From: an uncultured Chloroflexota bacterium
Lineage (GTDB): Bacteria; Chloroflexota; Anaerolineae; B4-G1; DUEL01
NCBI GenBank assembly: GCA_937138275.1
Contig: CAKZOY010000181.1
Coordinates: 1 to 17,572 of the forward strand
DNA: 17,572 nt
Reading direction: 5' to 3'
The position numbers and the translations under genes are program-made. The notes beneath the pieces were generated by a model. It saw only the letters and a program-made list of their open reading frames with translations, had not been told where the DNA came from and did no database searches. Within the stretch, counting starts at the first letter, position 1. The number at the start of each line of letters is the position of its first letter. Below, piece by piece: positions 1 to 6,167 of this stretch.

Positions 1-6
1 CTAAGA

Positions 7-135
7 GGGCTTGCGCAGCAAATCATTTCGGGGGAGCGGCGCGCCCACAAAAAAAGAGCGGGGTTTGTAGGGGCGGCGAAGCCGCCCCCACAAACCCCAC
101 ACCCCACCTCTTTCCCATACGGGGCGAATTGCTGC
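7..135 (+). repeat. Copy 1 of a ~139-bp palindrome-bearing repeat
   Basis: Closely matches 5973-6111 in the same orientation: both begin GGGCTTGCGCAG, carry a long hairpin in the middle, then run through CCCCACACCCCACC and TTTCCCAT into a GAATTGC end. The hairpin arms here are 60-77 and 81-98 (18 nt, one mismatch at 69/89) around a GAA triloop. The right end lacks the outer GCAAGCCC that closes the other copy, so this copy looks worn or truncated on the right. No ORF is carried. It is probably a non-autonomous mobile or REP-like sequence. Confidence 0.7.
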
Positions 136-140
136 TTTTT

Positions 141-200
141 CTCCCCCCTCCCCGTGGGGTTGTAGGGGCAGACGATCTGTCCGCCCTCAATGGGGAGGGG
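141..200 (-). repeat. CCCCTCCCC-TTGAGGGCGGACAG repeat, copy 1
   Basis: Read on the minus strand this begins CCCCTCCCC, then a TTGAGGGCGGACAGA block, then CGTC and CCCCT, and ends in AGGGGGG. The same order is found on the plus strand at 5651-5708, and a shortened version near 12264-12290. It directly abuts the repeat at 7-135. Non-coding; it fills most of the gap upstream of purB. Confidence 0.6.
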
Positions 201-295
201 CAAATGAAACCGGCATAGAACTGGACGATCAGGTTTATCCCTACCTAATTGTGTGGTCCCCTGTGCTCTTGTGGGGATTGGAAAGGGGTTCTGCA

Positions 296-1705
296 ATGGC
301 GATCCTGTTTGACCACGAAACTTACCTTTCTCCGTTCACCTGGCGCTACGGTTCCGAAGAGATGCGCCGCATCTGGAGCGAGGCGCATCGCCGCCGCCTG
401 CTGCGGCGCGTCTGGGTGGCGCTGGCCCGCGCCCAGGCGGAAATGGGGCTGGTCACCCCCGAGCAGGTCGCCGACCTGGAGCGCCATCAGGATGAGATAG
501 ACATCGCCCGGGCCGAACAGATAGAGGCCGAAATCCACCACGACCTGATGGCCGAACTGCGGACGTTCGCCGAACAGTGCCCCATCGGCGGGCCGATCCT
601 CCACCTGGGCGCCACCAGCCAGGACATTCTAGATAACGCCGACGCGCTGCGGCTGCGGGAAGCGTTGGCGCTTATCCGCCAGCGCCTGGCCGACCTGCTG
701 ACCGCTCTGGCCGACCGGATAGAGGAGACAGCCGACCTGGTCTGCATGGGCTACACCCACCTCCAGCCCGCCGAACCGACGACCGTCGGCTACCGGCTGG
801 CCCAGTACGCCCAGGACCTGCTGGCCGATCTGGAGGCCGTGGAGCGACTCCAGGCCACCCTGCGCGGCAAAGGCTTCAAGGGCGCGGTGGGTACTTCCGC
901 TTCGTATGCGCAACTCCTCCAGCCCCTGGGACGGACTCCCGCCGAGATGGAGCGCCGGGCGATGGAGTTTCTGGGACTGGAGGCCTATCCGGTCACCACT
1001 CAGGTCTGCCCGCGCCGCCAGGATTGGGAGGTCCTGAACGCCCTGGCGGGGATCGCCCAGAGTTCGCACCGGTTCGCGATGGACCTGCGCCTTCTGCAAT
1101 CCCCGGCTGTGGGAGAATGGAGCGAACCTTTCGGTCGCGCCCAGGTCGGCTCCTCCGCGATGCCCTTCAAGCGCAACCCCATCCAGGCGGAGAACATCTG
1201 CTCCCTGGCCCGCTACGTCGCCGCGCTTCCGGCCGTCGCCTGGGAGAACGCCGCCGGGTCGCTGCTGGAGCGGACGTTGGACGACTCCGCCAACCGTCGC
1301 GTCATCCTGCCCAATGCCTTTCTGGCGGCCGATGAGATGCTCCGACGCGCCCTCCGCCTGGTGCGAGGCCTGGTGCTGGACCGGACGGCGATGGCGCGCA
1401 ACCTCTCCGTTTACGGGACCTTCGCCGCAACCGAACGGCTGCTGATGGAATTGGTCCGCGCCGGTGCCGACCGGCAGGAGATGCATGAGGTGTTGCGCGT
1501 CCACAGCATGACGGCGTGGGAGTCCATCCGAAGGGGAGAACCGAACCCGCTGGCGGACTTACTGGCGGCCGACCCCCATCTCACCGCCTATTTTCCCCCG
1601 GAGCGCATTCGCTCCCTGCTGGATGCCTCCGGATACGTGGGGGACGCGCCGGAACGGGCGCGGTCTCTGGCGGAGGAAATCCGCCGCAGGATCGGCGCGG
1701 GATAG
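296..1705 (+). CDS. purB: Adenylosuccinate lyase (human-like type)
   Basis: Fumarase/aspartase-superfamily enzyme of purine synthesis. It cleaves SAICAR to AICAR and adenylosuccinate to AMP, releasing fumarate, in the cytosol, normally as a homotetramer. The three conserved blocks are present: HLGATSQDILDNAD from His103, the catalytic-His block YTHLQPAEP with His155, and the signature loop GSSAMPFKRNP at residues 285-295. The SSAMPxKRNP form and the 469-residue length fit the group containing the human enzyme better than the B. subtilis type (family knowledge). The frame is open from a GTG at 251, but ATG 296 is preferred because AAAGGGG lies about 7 nt upstream and the protein then begins MAILFDHETYLSPF. 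Monocistronic as far as visible, converging on the membrane protein gene with a 10-bp gap. Confidence 0.93.
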   Translation: MAILFDHETYLSPFTWRYGSEEMRRIWSEAHRRRLLRRVWVALARAQAEMGLVTPEQVADLERHQDEIDIARAEQIEAEIHHDLMAELRTFAEQCPIGGPILHLGATSQDILDNADALRLREALALIRQRLADLLTALADRIEETADLVCMGYTHLQPAEPTTVGYRLAQYAQDLLADLEAVERLQATLRGKGFKGAVGTSASYAQLLQPLGRTPAEMERRAMEFLGLEAYPVTTQVCPRRQDWEVLNALAGIAQSSHRFAMDLRLLQSPAVGEWSEPFGRAQVGSSAMPFKRNPIQAENICSLARYVAALPAVAWENAAGSLLERTLDDSANRRVILPNAFLAADEMLRRALRLVRGLVLDRTAMARNLSVYGTFAATERLLMELVRAGADRQEMHEVLRVHSMTAWESIRRGEPNPLADLLAADPHLTAYFPPERIRSLLDASGYVGDAPERARSLAEEIRRRIGAG

Positions 1706-1715
1706 GGAGTTACCG

Positions 1716-3221
1716 TTACGGCGCGGCCGTGAAGATGACGGCAACCTCGTCCTGGTAGATCAATCGCCAGTTCGGGGATTCCCGCGCCGCGGCGACCAGC
1801 GCGGGTTGGTCGCGAGGGCTCAGCATCAGAGTACGGATGCCGTAGCGCTCCAGCCTTTCTTCCCATCCGCACCCCGCTGCGGAGATGTGGAGGTAGTCCA
1901 TCCACACCTCCACTGGATAGAGTTCAATGCGCGAGTCCACGAAGACGGGGTATTCCGGCTGGGCAGCCCAGATAAGGTAACTGCCGAAGGGCATAGAGTG
2001 GAACAACGGGCCGGGTGGTCGCTCCCGTAGCAGAAAATCCGTCGCCGCCACAGGGGTTTCGGCGGAGATGAGCCCCGCTTTTGCCGGGGGGAGAGGCAAC
2101 CGTTCCTTAAACCAGGGCAGGGTGACGAGAGCCAGCATGACCAGTGCCCCACCCATCCCCGTCGCCAGCCACGACCGCGCGGGGGCGACCCGGACCCGCG
2201 CGGGGCCGGCGAAGACCGCCGGAAGGTGAACAGCCCAGAGCGGCGCCGCAATCAGGCCGAACCAGATGCTCCCCCGTACTGTCTTCAGGCCCAGCGCGGC
2301 GAACATCAGGAATGAGAGGAGTTCCAGAGGTGACGGCCTGCGGGAGGAGAGGGCCAGAAGTGCCGCGGTCAGGAGCAGGACGATCAGGAACAGCGCCCCT
2401 GTGACGGTGTCCAGCGTCGGCGGCGCCCATTCCGGCACCATGTTCTGGATGACGGGGTCGGTGGACATCGTCGCCAGGTACGAGACGACCCGCGGGCCGC
2501 GCGGGTTGACCAGTACCGCCAGCGCGGCCAGCCCCAGGGCCCACGCGGATGCCCGGAGGGACGCGGGTACTGACGGATCGGGTTGTTCCCGAATCCTCCT
2601 CCATACTTCATCCACCAGCCACAACCCCAGGATGAGCAGCCCCAGCGGGAAGGAGCCGTGGCTGTTGACCCACAGAATCATCCCCAGCGGGAATACCGTT
2701 CGCAGCGCGCCGCGCGGGCGGCGACGGTATTCGTGGATGGCCCAGAGAAACGCCGGGGCCAGGAAAAAGGTCGCTGCCTGAGGGCGGACGTTCCAGTCGT
2801 TGATCCCCAGCACGGCGGCGAAGAGGGTCGCGGCCGCGGCGATCCGGGGACTTCCAGAAAGTTTCCAGACCAGTGCAAGGGTTAACCCGTAGGCCAGTGT
2901 GACCGTTACACTGTGGACAAAGACGACCAGCGCCGGCCCGCCAAGGGTGTAGAGCCCGTAGAGCGCCACTTCGGGCAGCCAGAACATCGCATAGGAGGGG
3001 TAAGGAGTACCCGCAGCGGTGAAGGAGAAGGTATCCACGGAGGGGATTCGGCCAGTGGCGACGATCTCCCGCCCCACGGCCGCGTGCCACCAGAAATCAT
3101 GGGGGCGAATGGGGTGGGTGTTCAGAAACGCGAAGATACCCAGCAGGACCGTCAGCGGCCAGAGATGCGCTACGGATAAGGGGGGAGCAAAAAGGCGCTT
3201 CCGTTCCGTTGCGGCGCTCAT
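1716..3221 (-). CDS. Polytopic membrane protein, GT-C-like, function unknown
   Basis: A 501-residue protein with about ten hydrophobic segments. After the first membrane segment (about 20-34) comes HDFWWHAAVGREI (His41 onward), then GRIPSVDTFSFTAAG. This 'D-x-WWH ... G-R-I-P-x-x-D-x-F-S' pattern recurs in uncharacterised bacterial membrane proteins that resemble GT-C glycosyltransferases, which carry an acidic residue in the first outer loop (family knowledge, recalled). The C-terminal tail has YPVFVDSRIELYP and a soluble Y-GIRTLML segment, as in those proteins. A lipid-linked sugar transferase is a guess; no substrate can be read. The start is the only upstream ATG, but its GGAG abuts the codon with no spacer, so translation may be weak. 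It follows korC across a hairpin terminator, and I see no clear promoter of its own. Confidence 0.7.
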   Translation of the reverse strand: MSAATERKRLFAPPLSVAHLWPLTVLLGIFAFLNTHPIRPHDFWWHAAVGREIVATGRIPSVDTFSFTAAGTPYPSYAMFWLPEVALYGLYTLGGPALVVFVHSVTVTLAYGLTLALVWKLSGSPRIAAAATLFAAVLGINDWNVRPQAATFFLAPAFLWAIHEYRRRPRGALRTVFPLGMILWVNSHGSFPLGLLILGLWLVDEVWRRIREQPDPSVPASLRASAWALGLAALAVLVNPRGPRVVSYLATMSTDPVIQNMVPEWAPPTLDTVTGALFLIVLLLTAALLALSSRRPSPLELLSFLMFAALGLKTVRGSIWFGLIAAPLWAVHLPAVFAGPARVRVAPARSWLATGMGGALVMLALVTLPWFKERLPLPPAKAGLISAETPVAATDFLLRERPPGPLFHSMPFGSYLIWAAQPEYPVFVDSRIELYPVEVWMDYLHISAAGCGWEERLERYGIRTLMLSPRDQPALVAAARESPNWRLIYQDEVAVIFTAAP

Positions 3222-3249
3222 CTCCGAAAAGGCGGTCAGAGGGGAGAGA

Positions 3250-3282
3250 ATGGGCCGGGCAACGGGGAGATGCCCGGCCCAT
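3250..3282 (-). terminator. Hairpin terminator after korC
   Basis: Perfect 12-bp inverted repeat, arms 3250-3261 and 3271-3282 with a 9-nt loop, beginning 6 nt after the korC stop codon. On the minus strand it is followed by a pyrimidine-rich run (TTCTCTCCCC) rather than a clean T tract, so it may terminate incompletely and let some transcripts into the membrane protein gene. Confidence 0.7.
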
Positions 3283-3288
3283 TCGGGG

Positions 3289-3831
3289 TTATGCGCTCCG
3301 TTTCCACTGCTGGGCCTGCTCCAGGCCCACCGCCAGCGCTTTCAGGTTCATCTCGGCCGTGCCGCGAGGGGCCCGGGCCCGCACGGCCGCCTCCAGCGAT
3401 TCCCGCGAGACGACCCCCGTAAGCCCCACCAGGAGTCCCAGGGCGACGATGTTGGCCGTGATCTCCCGGCCGGTGGCCTGGCGGGCCAGTTCGGTGATGG
3501 GCACCCGCACCGCCCGAACCAGAGGCGCGCGCGTCACGTAGGTGGAATCCAGGATCAGGAGGCCGCCTTTTTTGATCTTGGGGGCATAAAGGTCGCAGGC
3601 CTCCTGGCTCATGCAGAGCAGGACGTCCGCATCCAAGACCTTGGGATGATCAATCTCCTCGTTGGAGATGATGACCTCCGACCGGCTGGCACCGCCGCGC
3701 GCCTCGGGGCCGTAGGACTGGCTCTGGACGACCTTTTTCCCATCCCGCACAGCCGCGTCGGCCAGCAGGATGCCAGCCAGGATCACTCCTTGGCCTCCGG
3801 TTCCGGCGATTCGGATTTCGGTTCTCTCCAT
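3289..3831 (-). CDS. korC: 2-oxoacid:ferredoxin oxidoreductase, gamma subunit
   Basis: 180-residue gamma subunit of the KGOR/KorABC type: it forms part of the complex that oxidatively decarboxylates a 2-oxoacid (usually 2-oxoglutarate) to acyl-CoA while reducing ferredoxin, or runs in reverse. The N-terminal GTGGQGV loop (residues 10-16) and the block SYGPEARGGASRSEVI (about 39-54) are diagnostic. The start is firm: GGGAGGAG lies 5 nt before ATG 3831. The gene overlaps the end of korB by 49 bp in another frame, so the two are surely co-translated. Substrate specificity (2-oxoglutarate versus branched-chain 2-oxoacids) cannot be read from this subunit. Confidence 0.92.
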   Translation of the reverse strand: MERTEIRIAGTGGQGVILAGILLADAAVRDGKKVVQSQSYGPEARGGASRSEVIISNEEIDHPKVLDADVLLCMSQEACDLYAPKIKKGGLLILDSTYVTRAPLVRAVRVPITELARQATGREITANIVALGLLVGLTGVVSRESLEAAVRARAPRGTAEMNLKALAVGLEQAQQWKRSA

Positions 3832-4670
3832 CCTATCTCCTCCCTGACAGTGCGGATAATTTCCTGGTATAAACGGGTGTATTCGGTCAGGTCGTCCCGG
3901 TCGGCCAGAATGCCGCGGATGATTTTCCCGGCCCGCTCCTCGGGGCTCATCCGTTCGGCCTGCTTTATGGTCACGCTCTCCTCCTTCAGACGGCGCATCA
4001 TCGCCGGCGCAGTCCCCCAGCGGTTGATCCGCCCGATGGTGGTGTGGCAGTAACTGACCGCCTCCACCACGGAGAAGCCCTCTTTCTGAAGGGCAAGGGC
4101 GATGTATTCCTGAAGTTCGTCCACGTGATAGACCGTGCTGCGGGCGACGAAGGTGGCACCGGCGCAGCGGGCCAGTTCGGCGATCTGGAAGGGGGGCTCA
4201 ATATGGCCGTACGGGGCGGTCGTACTGAACGCGCCCAGGGGAGTGGTGGGGGAATACTGGCCGCCGGTCATGCCGTAGGTGGCATTGTTGACCACGATGG
4301 CCGTGAGGCCGATGTTGCGTCGGGCGGCATGGATGAAGTGGTTGCCGCCGATTGCCAGCGCGTCGCCATCTCCCATCACCACGATGACCTTCATCTCCGG
4401 ACGTACCAGTTTCAGACCGGTAGCGAAGGCCACCGCCCGGCCGTGGGTGGTGTGGAGGGTGTTGAAATCCACGTAGACCGGCATTCGCCCCGTACAGCCG
4501 ATGCCGGAGACCATCGCGACATCGTTTTTATCCAACCCCAGGGCGTCCACTGCCCGGATGATCGCGCCGAGGACAATCCCGATGCCACAGCCCGCGCACC
4601 AGACGTTGGGAAACTTTTTGGTGTGGCGGAGATATCGTTCGTGGATGCGGGACTCACTCTGAACTTTCAT
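3783..4670 (-). CDS. korB: 2-oxoacid:ferredoxin oxidoreductase, beta (TPP) subunit
   Basis: 295-residue thiamine-diphosphate subunit. The TPP/Mg motif GDGDALAIGGNH starts at Gly100 and continues to VVNNATYGMTGGQYSP (from about 127). Four cysteines placed as expected for the subunit's Fe-S cluster are Cys25 and Cys28 (CAGC), Cys59 (GIGCTGR) and Cys208 (SYCHTT). VDFNTLHTTHGRA (68-79) is typical of KorB. The tail after residue 230 is charged, and its last codons overlap korC. Translation starts at ATG 4670 with AGAAAGG 4 nt upstream. No alpha subunit (korA) lies upstream: the neighbour is a tRNA terminator only ~35 nt away, so the alpha subunit must be encoded elsewhere. Confidence 0.93.
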   Translation of the reverse strand: MKVQSESRIHERYLRHTKKFPNVWCAGCGIGIVLGAIIRAVDALGLDKNDVAMVSGIGCTGRMPVYVDFNTLHTTHGRAVAFATGLKLVRPEMKVIVVMGDGDALAIGGNHFIHAARRNIGLTAIVVNNATYGMTGGQYSPTTPLGAFSTTAPYGHIEPPFQIAELARCAGATFVARSTVYHVDELQEYIALALQKEGFSVVEAVSYCHTTIGRINRWGTAPAMMRRLKEESVTIKQAERMSPEERAGKIIRGILADRDDLTEYTRLYQEIIRTVREEIGWREPKSESPEPEAKE

Positions 4671-4702
4671 AGCGCCTTTCTCCGTTCCCTTTTCCCGCTA
4701 TG

Positions 4703-4753
4703 GGGGAAGAAAGAAAAGAGGGATGCGGCAAACGGACCATTCCGCTTGCCGCA
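4703..4753 (-). terminator. Rho-independent terminator of the tRNA operon
   Basis: Arms 4724-4736 and 4741-4753 form a 13-bp stem (one G-T wobble) with a 4-nt loop. On the minus strand it is followed by TCCCTCTTTTCTTTCTTCC, a T-rich tract. It lies about 45 nt past the 3' end of tRNA-Leu and about 33 nt before the korB start, so it should end the tRNA transcript and insulate korBC or control read-through into it. Confidence 0.85.
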
Positions 4754-4797
4754 ATCCCCCCATTGCGTTGCGGATAAGACTCGGCATTTCATTGCTG

Positions 4798-4881
4798 TAG
4801 GGCGGGTGGGATTCGAACCCACATGTCCTCAACGGACAGAGGATTTTAAGTCCCCCGCGGCTGCCGTTTCGCCACCGCCCC
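4798..4881 (-). tRNA. tRNA-Leu (UAA)
   Basis: 84-nt cloverleaf. The acceptor stem GGGGCGG pairs with CCGCCCT including one G-T. The T arm is GTGGG-TTCGAAT-CCCAC. The anticodon loop CTTAAAA gives anticodon UAA. A long class II variable arm (around TGTCCGTTGAGGACATG) supports leucine. Discriminator is A. The 3' CCA is not encoded. Confidence 0.96.
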
Positions 4882-4933
4882 AGACGATAACGGGCAGTCC
4901 CGAGGACTGCCCGTTTTTGAACGTACCTGCAGG

Positions 4934-5005
4934 AGGCGGCGGTCGGATTCGAACCGACGAATGAGGGTTTTGCAGACCCTTGCCTTACCTCTTGGCTACG
5001 CCGCC
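4934..5005 (-). tRNA. tRNA-Cys (GCA)
   Basis: 72-nt cloverleaf with a fully paired acceptor stem (GGCGGCG with CGCCGCC), T arm GTCGG-TTCGAAT-CCGAC and anticodon loop CTGCAAA giving GCA. The discriminator is U, the identity base of tRNA-Cys. The 3' CCA is not encoded (CCT follows). Middle gene of the Gly-Cys-Leu cluster. Confidence 0.96.
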
Positions 5006-5045
5006 GGACGATGTGGGGGCCAGAATCCGCACCGACCGTCTGAAG

Positions 5046-5118
5046 AGCGGGCGACGGGACTCGAACCCGTGGCCTTCTCCTTGGCAAGGAGACGTTCTAC
5101 CAACTGAACCACGCCCGC
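5046..5118 (-). tRNA. tRNA-Gly (GCC)
   Basis: 73-nt cloverleaf; acceptor GCGGGCG pairs with CGCCCGC, T loop TTCGAGT, anticodon stem TCTCC/GGAGA with loop TTGCCAA giving anticodon GCC. The discriminator is U and CCA is not encoded. It is the first gene of the tRNA operon, starting about 7 nt after the predicted transcription start. Confidence 0.96.
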
Positions 5119-5131
5119 TTTCTCGGTGTAA

Positions 5132-5160
5132 ATTATACCACAGCCTTTCCAAATTGGCAA
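5132..5160 (-). promoter_or_regulatory. Promoter of the Gly-Cys-Leu tRNA operon
   Basis: On the minus strand TTGCCA (5155-5160), a 17-nt spacer and a perfect TATAAT (5132-5137) with an upstream TG (extended -10). The predicted start falls about 7 nt before tRNA-Gly. It is squeezed between the trxA stop codon and the tRNA, with the -35 only 3 nt from that stop. Confidence 0.88.
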
Positions 5161-5163
5161 GGG

Positions 5164-5490
5164 CTACCGGTTCAGATGAGCCAGCAGGAACTCCTCCAGC
5201 GCCCGTTTGGGGCGATAGCCTACCAGACGGTCCACTTCCTGACCGTCTTTGAACAGGATCAATGTGGGAATGCCCATAATACCCAGCCGGGACGGCGTGC
5301 GGGGATTGGCATCCACATCCATCTTGACAACCTGAACCCGACCCGCGTAATCCCGGGCGATCTCCTCCACAATCGGCGCAATCATCTGACAGGGCAGACA
5401 CCACACTGCCCAGAAATCCACCAACGTTGGCACAGAAGCCTGCAAGACTTCCTGCTCAAATGTCTCATCAGTCACTTCCTTCAAGGCCAC
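5164..5490 (-). CDS. trxA: Thioredoxin with WCLPC active site
   Basis: 108-residue single-domain thioredoxin, a cytosolic protein-disulfide reductant. The fold markers are VDFWA with the buried Asp25, active-site cysteines Cys31 and Cys34, the MDVDANP segment and cis-Pro75 in GIPTLILF. The active site reads WCLPC instead of the near-universal WCGPC; the Leu after the first Cys is likely to shift redox potential or partner choice (inference). The start is taken as GTG 5490, preceded by GAGGAGGAA; an in-frame TTG at 5484 has more usual spacing to AGGAGG. No signal peptide is seen. It has its own promoter at 5516-5544. Confidence 0.93.
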   Translation of the reverse strand: MALKEVTDETFEQEVLQASVPTLVDFWAVWCLPCQMIAPIVEEIARDYAGRVQVVKMDVDANPRTPSRLGIMGIPTLILFKDGQEVDRLVGYRPKRALEEFLLAHLNR

Positions 5491-5515
5491 TTCCTCCTCT
5501 GTAAGGATGGCTTTG

Positions 5516-5544
5516 ATTATTCCTCAGGTTGGAAGATTTGTCAA
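5516..5544 (-). promoter_or_regulatory. trxA promoter
   Basis: On the minus strand a perfect TTGACA (5539-5544), 17-nt spacer, and AATAAT (5516-5521). The predicted start lies about 20 nt before the trxA start codon, leaving just room for AGAGGAGGAA. The 404-bp repeat element's target duplication begins 8 bp upstream of the -35. Confidence 0.85.
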
Positions 5545-5650
5545 GTCTTCGTACTGAGGGGGGTGCATTTCAATTCTATGGCAAGTTATACCAATTGCGT
5601 TTGGGGATTCAGATTCTTAGACCGGATTTATCAAACCTCTCCCCCCTGCC

Positions 5651-5708
5651 CCCCTCCCCGTTGAGGGCGGACAGAACGTCCACCCCTGCGGCCGTGCAGG
5701 GAGGGGGG
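5651..5708 (+). repeat. CCCCTCCCC-TTGAGGGCGGACAG repeat, copy 2
   Basis: Same block order as 141-200 in the opposite orientation: CCCCTCCCC, TTGAGGGCGGACAGA, CGTC, CCCCT, then a GGGAGGGGGG end. The middle diverges (GCGGCCGTGC here). It lies inside the 404-bp element. Confidence 0.6.
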
Positions 5709-5715
5709 ATTTTTG

Positions 5716-5829
5716 TATGGGTTTTGGCGCTGGCGGCCGAAGGCCGCCAGCGCCAAAACCCATATTTTTCTCCCCCTTCTCCCCCGCTTGCGGGGGAGAA
5801 GGGGGCCGGGGGGATGAGGGGGTGTTAAC
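5716..5829 (+). repeat. Composite double-palindrome repeat, copy A
   Basis: Three blocks in order. (1) A perfect hairpin, arms 5716-5738 and 5742-5764 (23 bp) around GAA. (2) A perfect hairpin, arms 5772-5787 and 5790-5805 (16 bp) around TT. (3) A GGGGGGATGAGGGGG tail. An inverted copy with the same three blocks is at 12122-12230. The innermost 41 nt of block 1 are identical between the copies. Non-coding. Confidence 0.8.
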
Positions 5830-5972
5830 GTCTGCCGACCGACGATTTCCGCTTATTGTCCAAGTCATTTGTCCGGCCGGACTATCACCCAGCGGTAAAT
5901 AGGGATTCCTCGGTCTGTGCCGCGGGTATTACCCCGCAATCTGCCATAAAACTGAAATGCACCCTACTGAGG

Positions 5973-6111
5973 GGGCTTGCGCAGTAAATCCTTTTCGGGG
6001 GGCGGCGTGTCCGCAAGAAAGGGAAAGTGGGTTTGCGGGGGCGGCTTCGCCGCCCCCGCAAACCCCACACCCCACCCCTTTCCCATGCGGGGTGAATTGC
6101 CGTGCAAGCCC
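5973..6111 (+). repeat. Copy 2 of the 139-bp palindrome-bearing repeat
   Basis: Same family as 7-135. The ends form an imperfect inverted repeat: GGGCTTGC at 5973-5980 and GCAAGCCC at 6104-6111, with about 14 of 18 bases matching further in. The centre is a perfect hairpin, arms 6029-6045 and 6049-6065 (17 bp), around TTC, whereas the other copy has GAA on the same strand. No clean target duplication was found. It ends 18 bp before the -35 of the MoaD-like gene. Confidence 0.72.
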
Positions 6112-6128
6112 ATATGAGCCAGCCCCGT

Positions 6129-6157
6129 TTGACAAACCGGATTTCTTGCGCTACACT
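6129..6157 (+). promoter_or_regulatory. Promoter of the MoaD-like gene
   Basis: Perfect TTGACA (6129-6134), 17-nt spacer, TACACT (6152-6157). The expected start point is 6163-6166, within a few bases of the ATG at 6168, so the transcript should be leaderless or nearly so. Confidence 0.8.
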
Positions 6158-6167
6158 TGACCACGCT

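Larger units (their letters stand above)
5561..5964. mobile_element. 404-bp MITE-like element with 23-bp TIRs and 9-bp TSD
   Basis: The left end (5561-5583) and the right end (5942-5964, read on the other strand) both start GGGTGCATTTCA and end TATGGCA, matching at 21 of 23 positions. Immediately outside, TACTGAGGG occurs on both sides (5552-5560 and 5965-5973), a perfect 9-bp direct repeat as left by transposition. The interior has no transposase or other convincing ORF; it holds the repeat at 5651-5708, the composite palindrome at 5716-5829, and a 12-bp palindrome GTCCGGCCGGAC at 5871-5882. Interpreted as a non-autonomous element that carries, or was invaded by, other repeats. Confidence 0.78.

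Noticed and set aside
1..200. CRISPR array in the repeated intergenic segments
   Set aside because: Repeats are not regularly spaced, differ in type and orientation, and no cas gene is near.
222..249. TGGACG-16-CCTAAT as a purB promoter
   Set aside because: Only four of six matches in each box; not distinguishable from chance in this region.
251..295. GTG 251 as the purB start
   Set aside because: The 15 extra residues are not family-like, and ATG 296 has a well-placed AAAGGGG.
629..1504. Long open frame on the minus strand within purB
   Set aside because: Shadow of the high-GC coding frame; no recognisable protein features and no ribosome site.
5529..5828. Short ORFs in the 5.5-6.1 kb repeat region
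   Set aside because: Translations are Pro/Gly/Arg-rich readings of palindromes and C/G runs.
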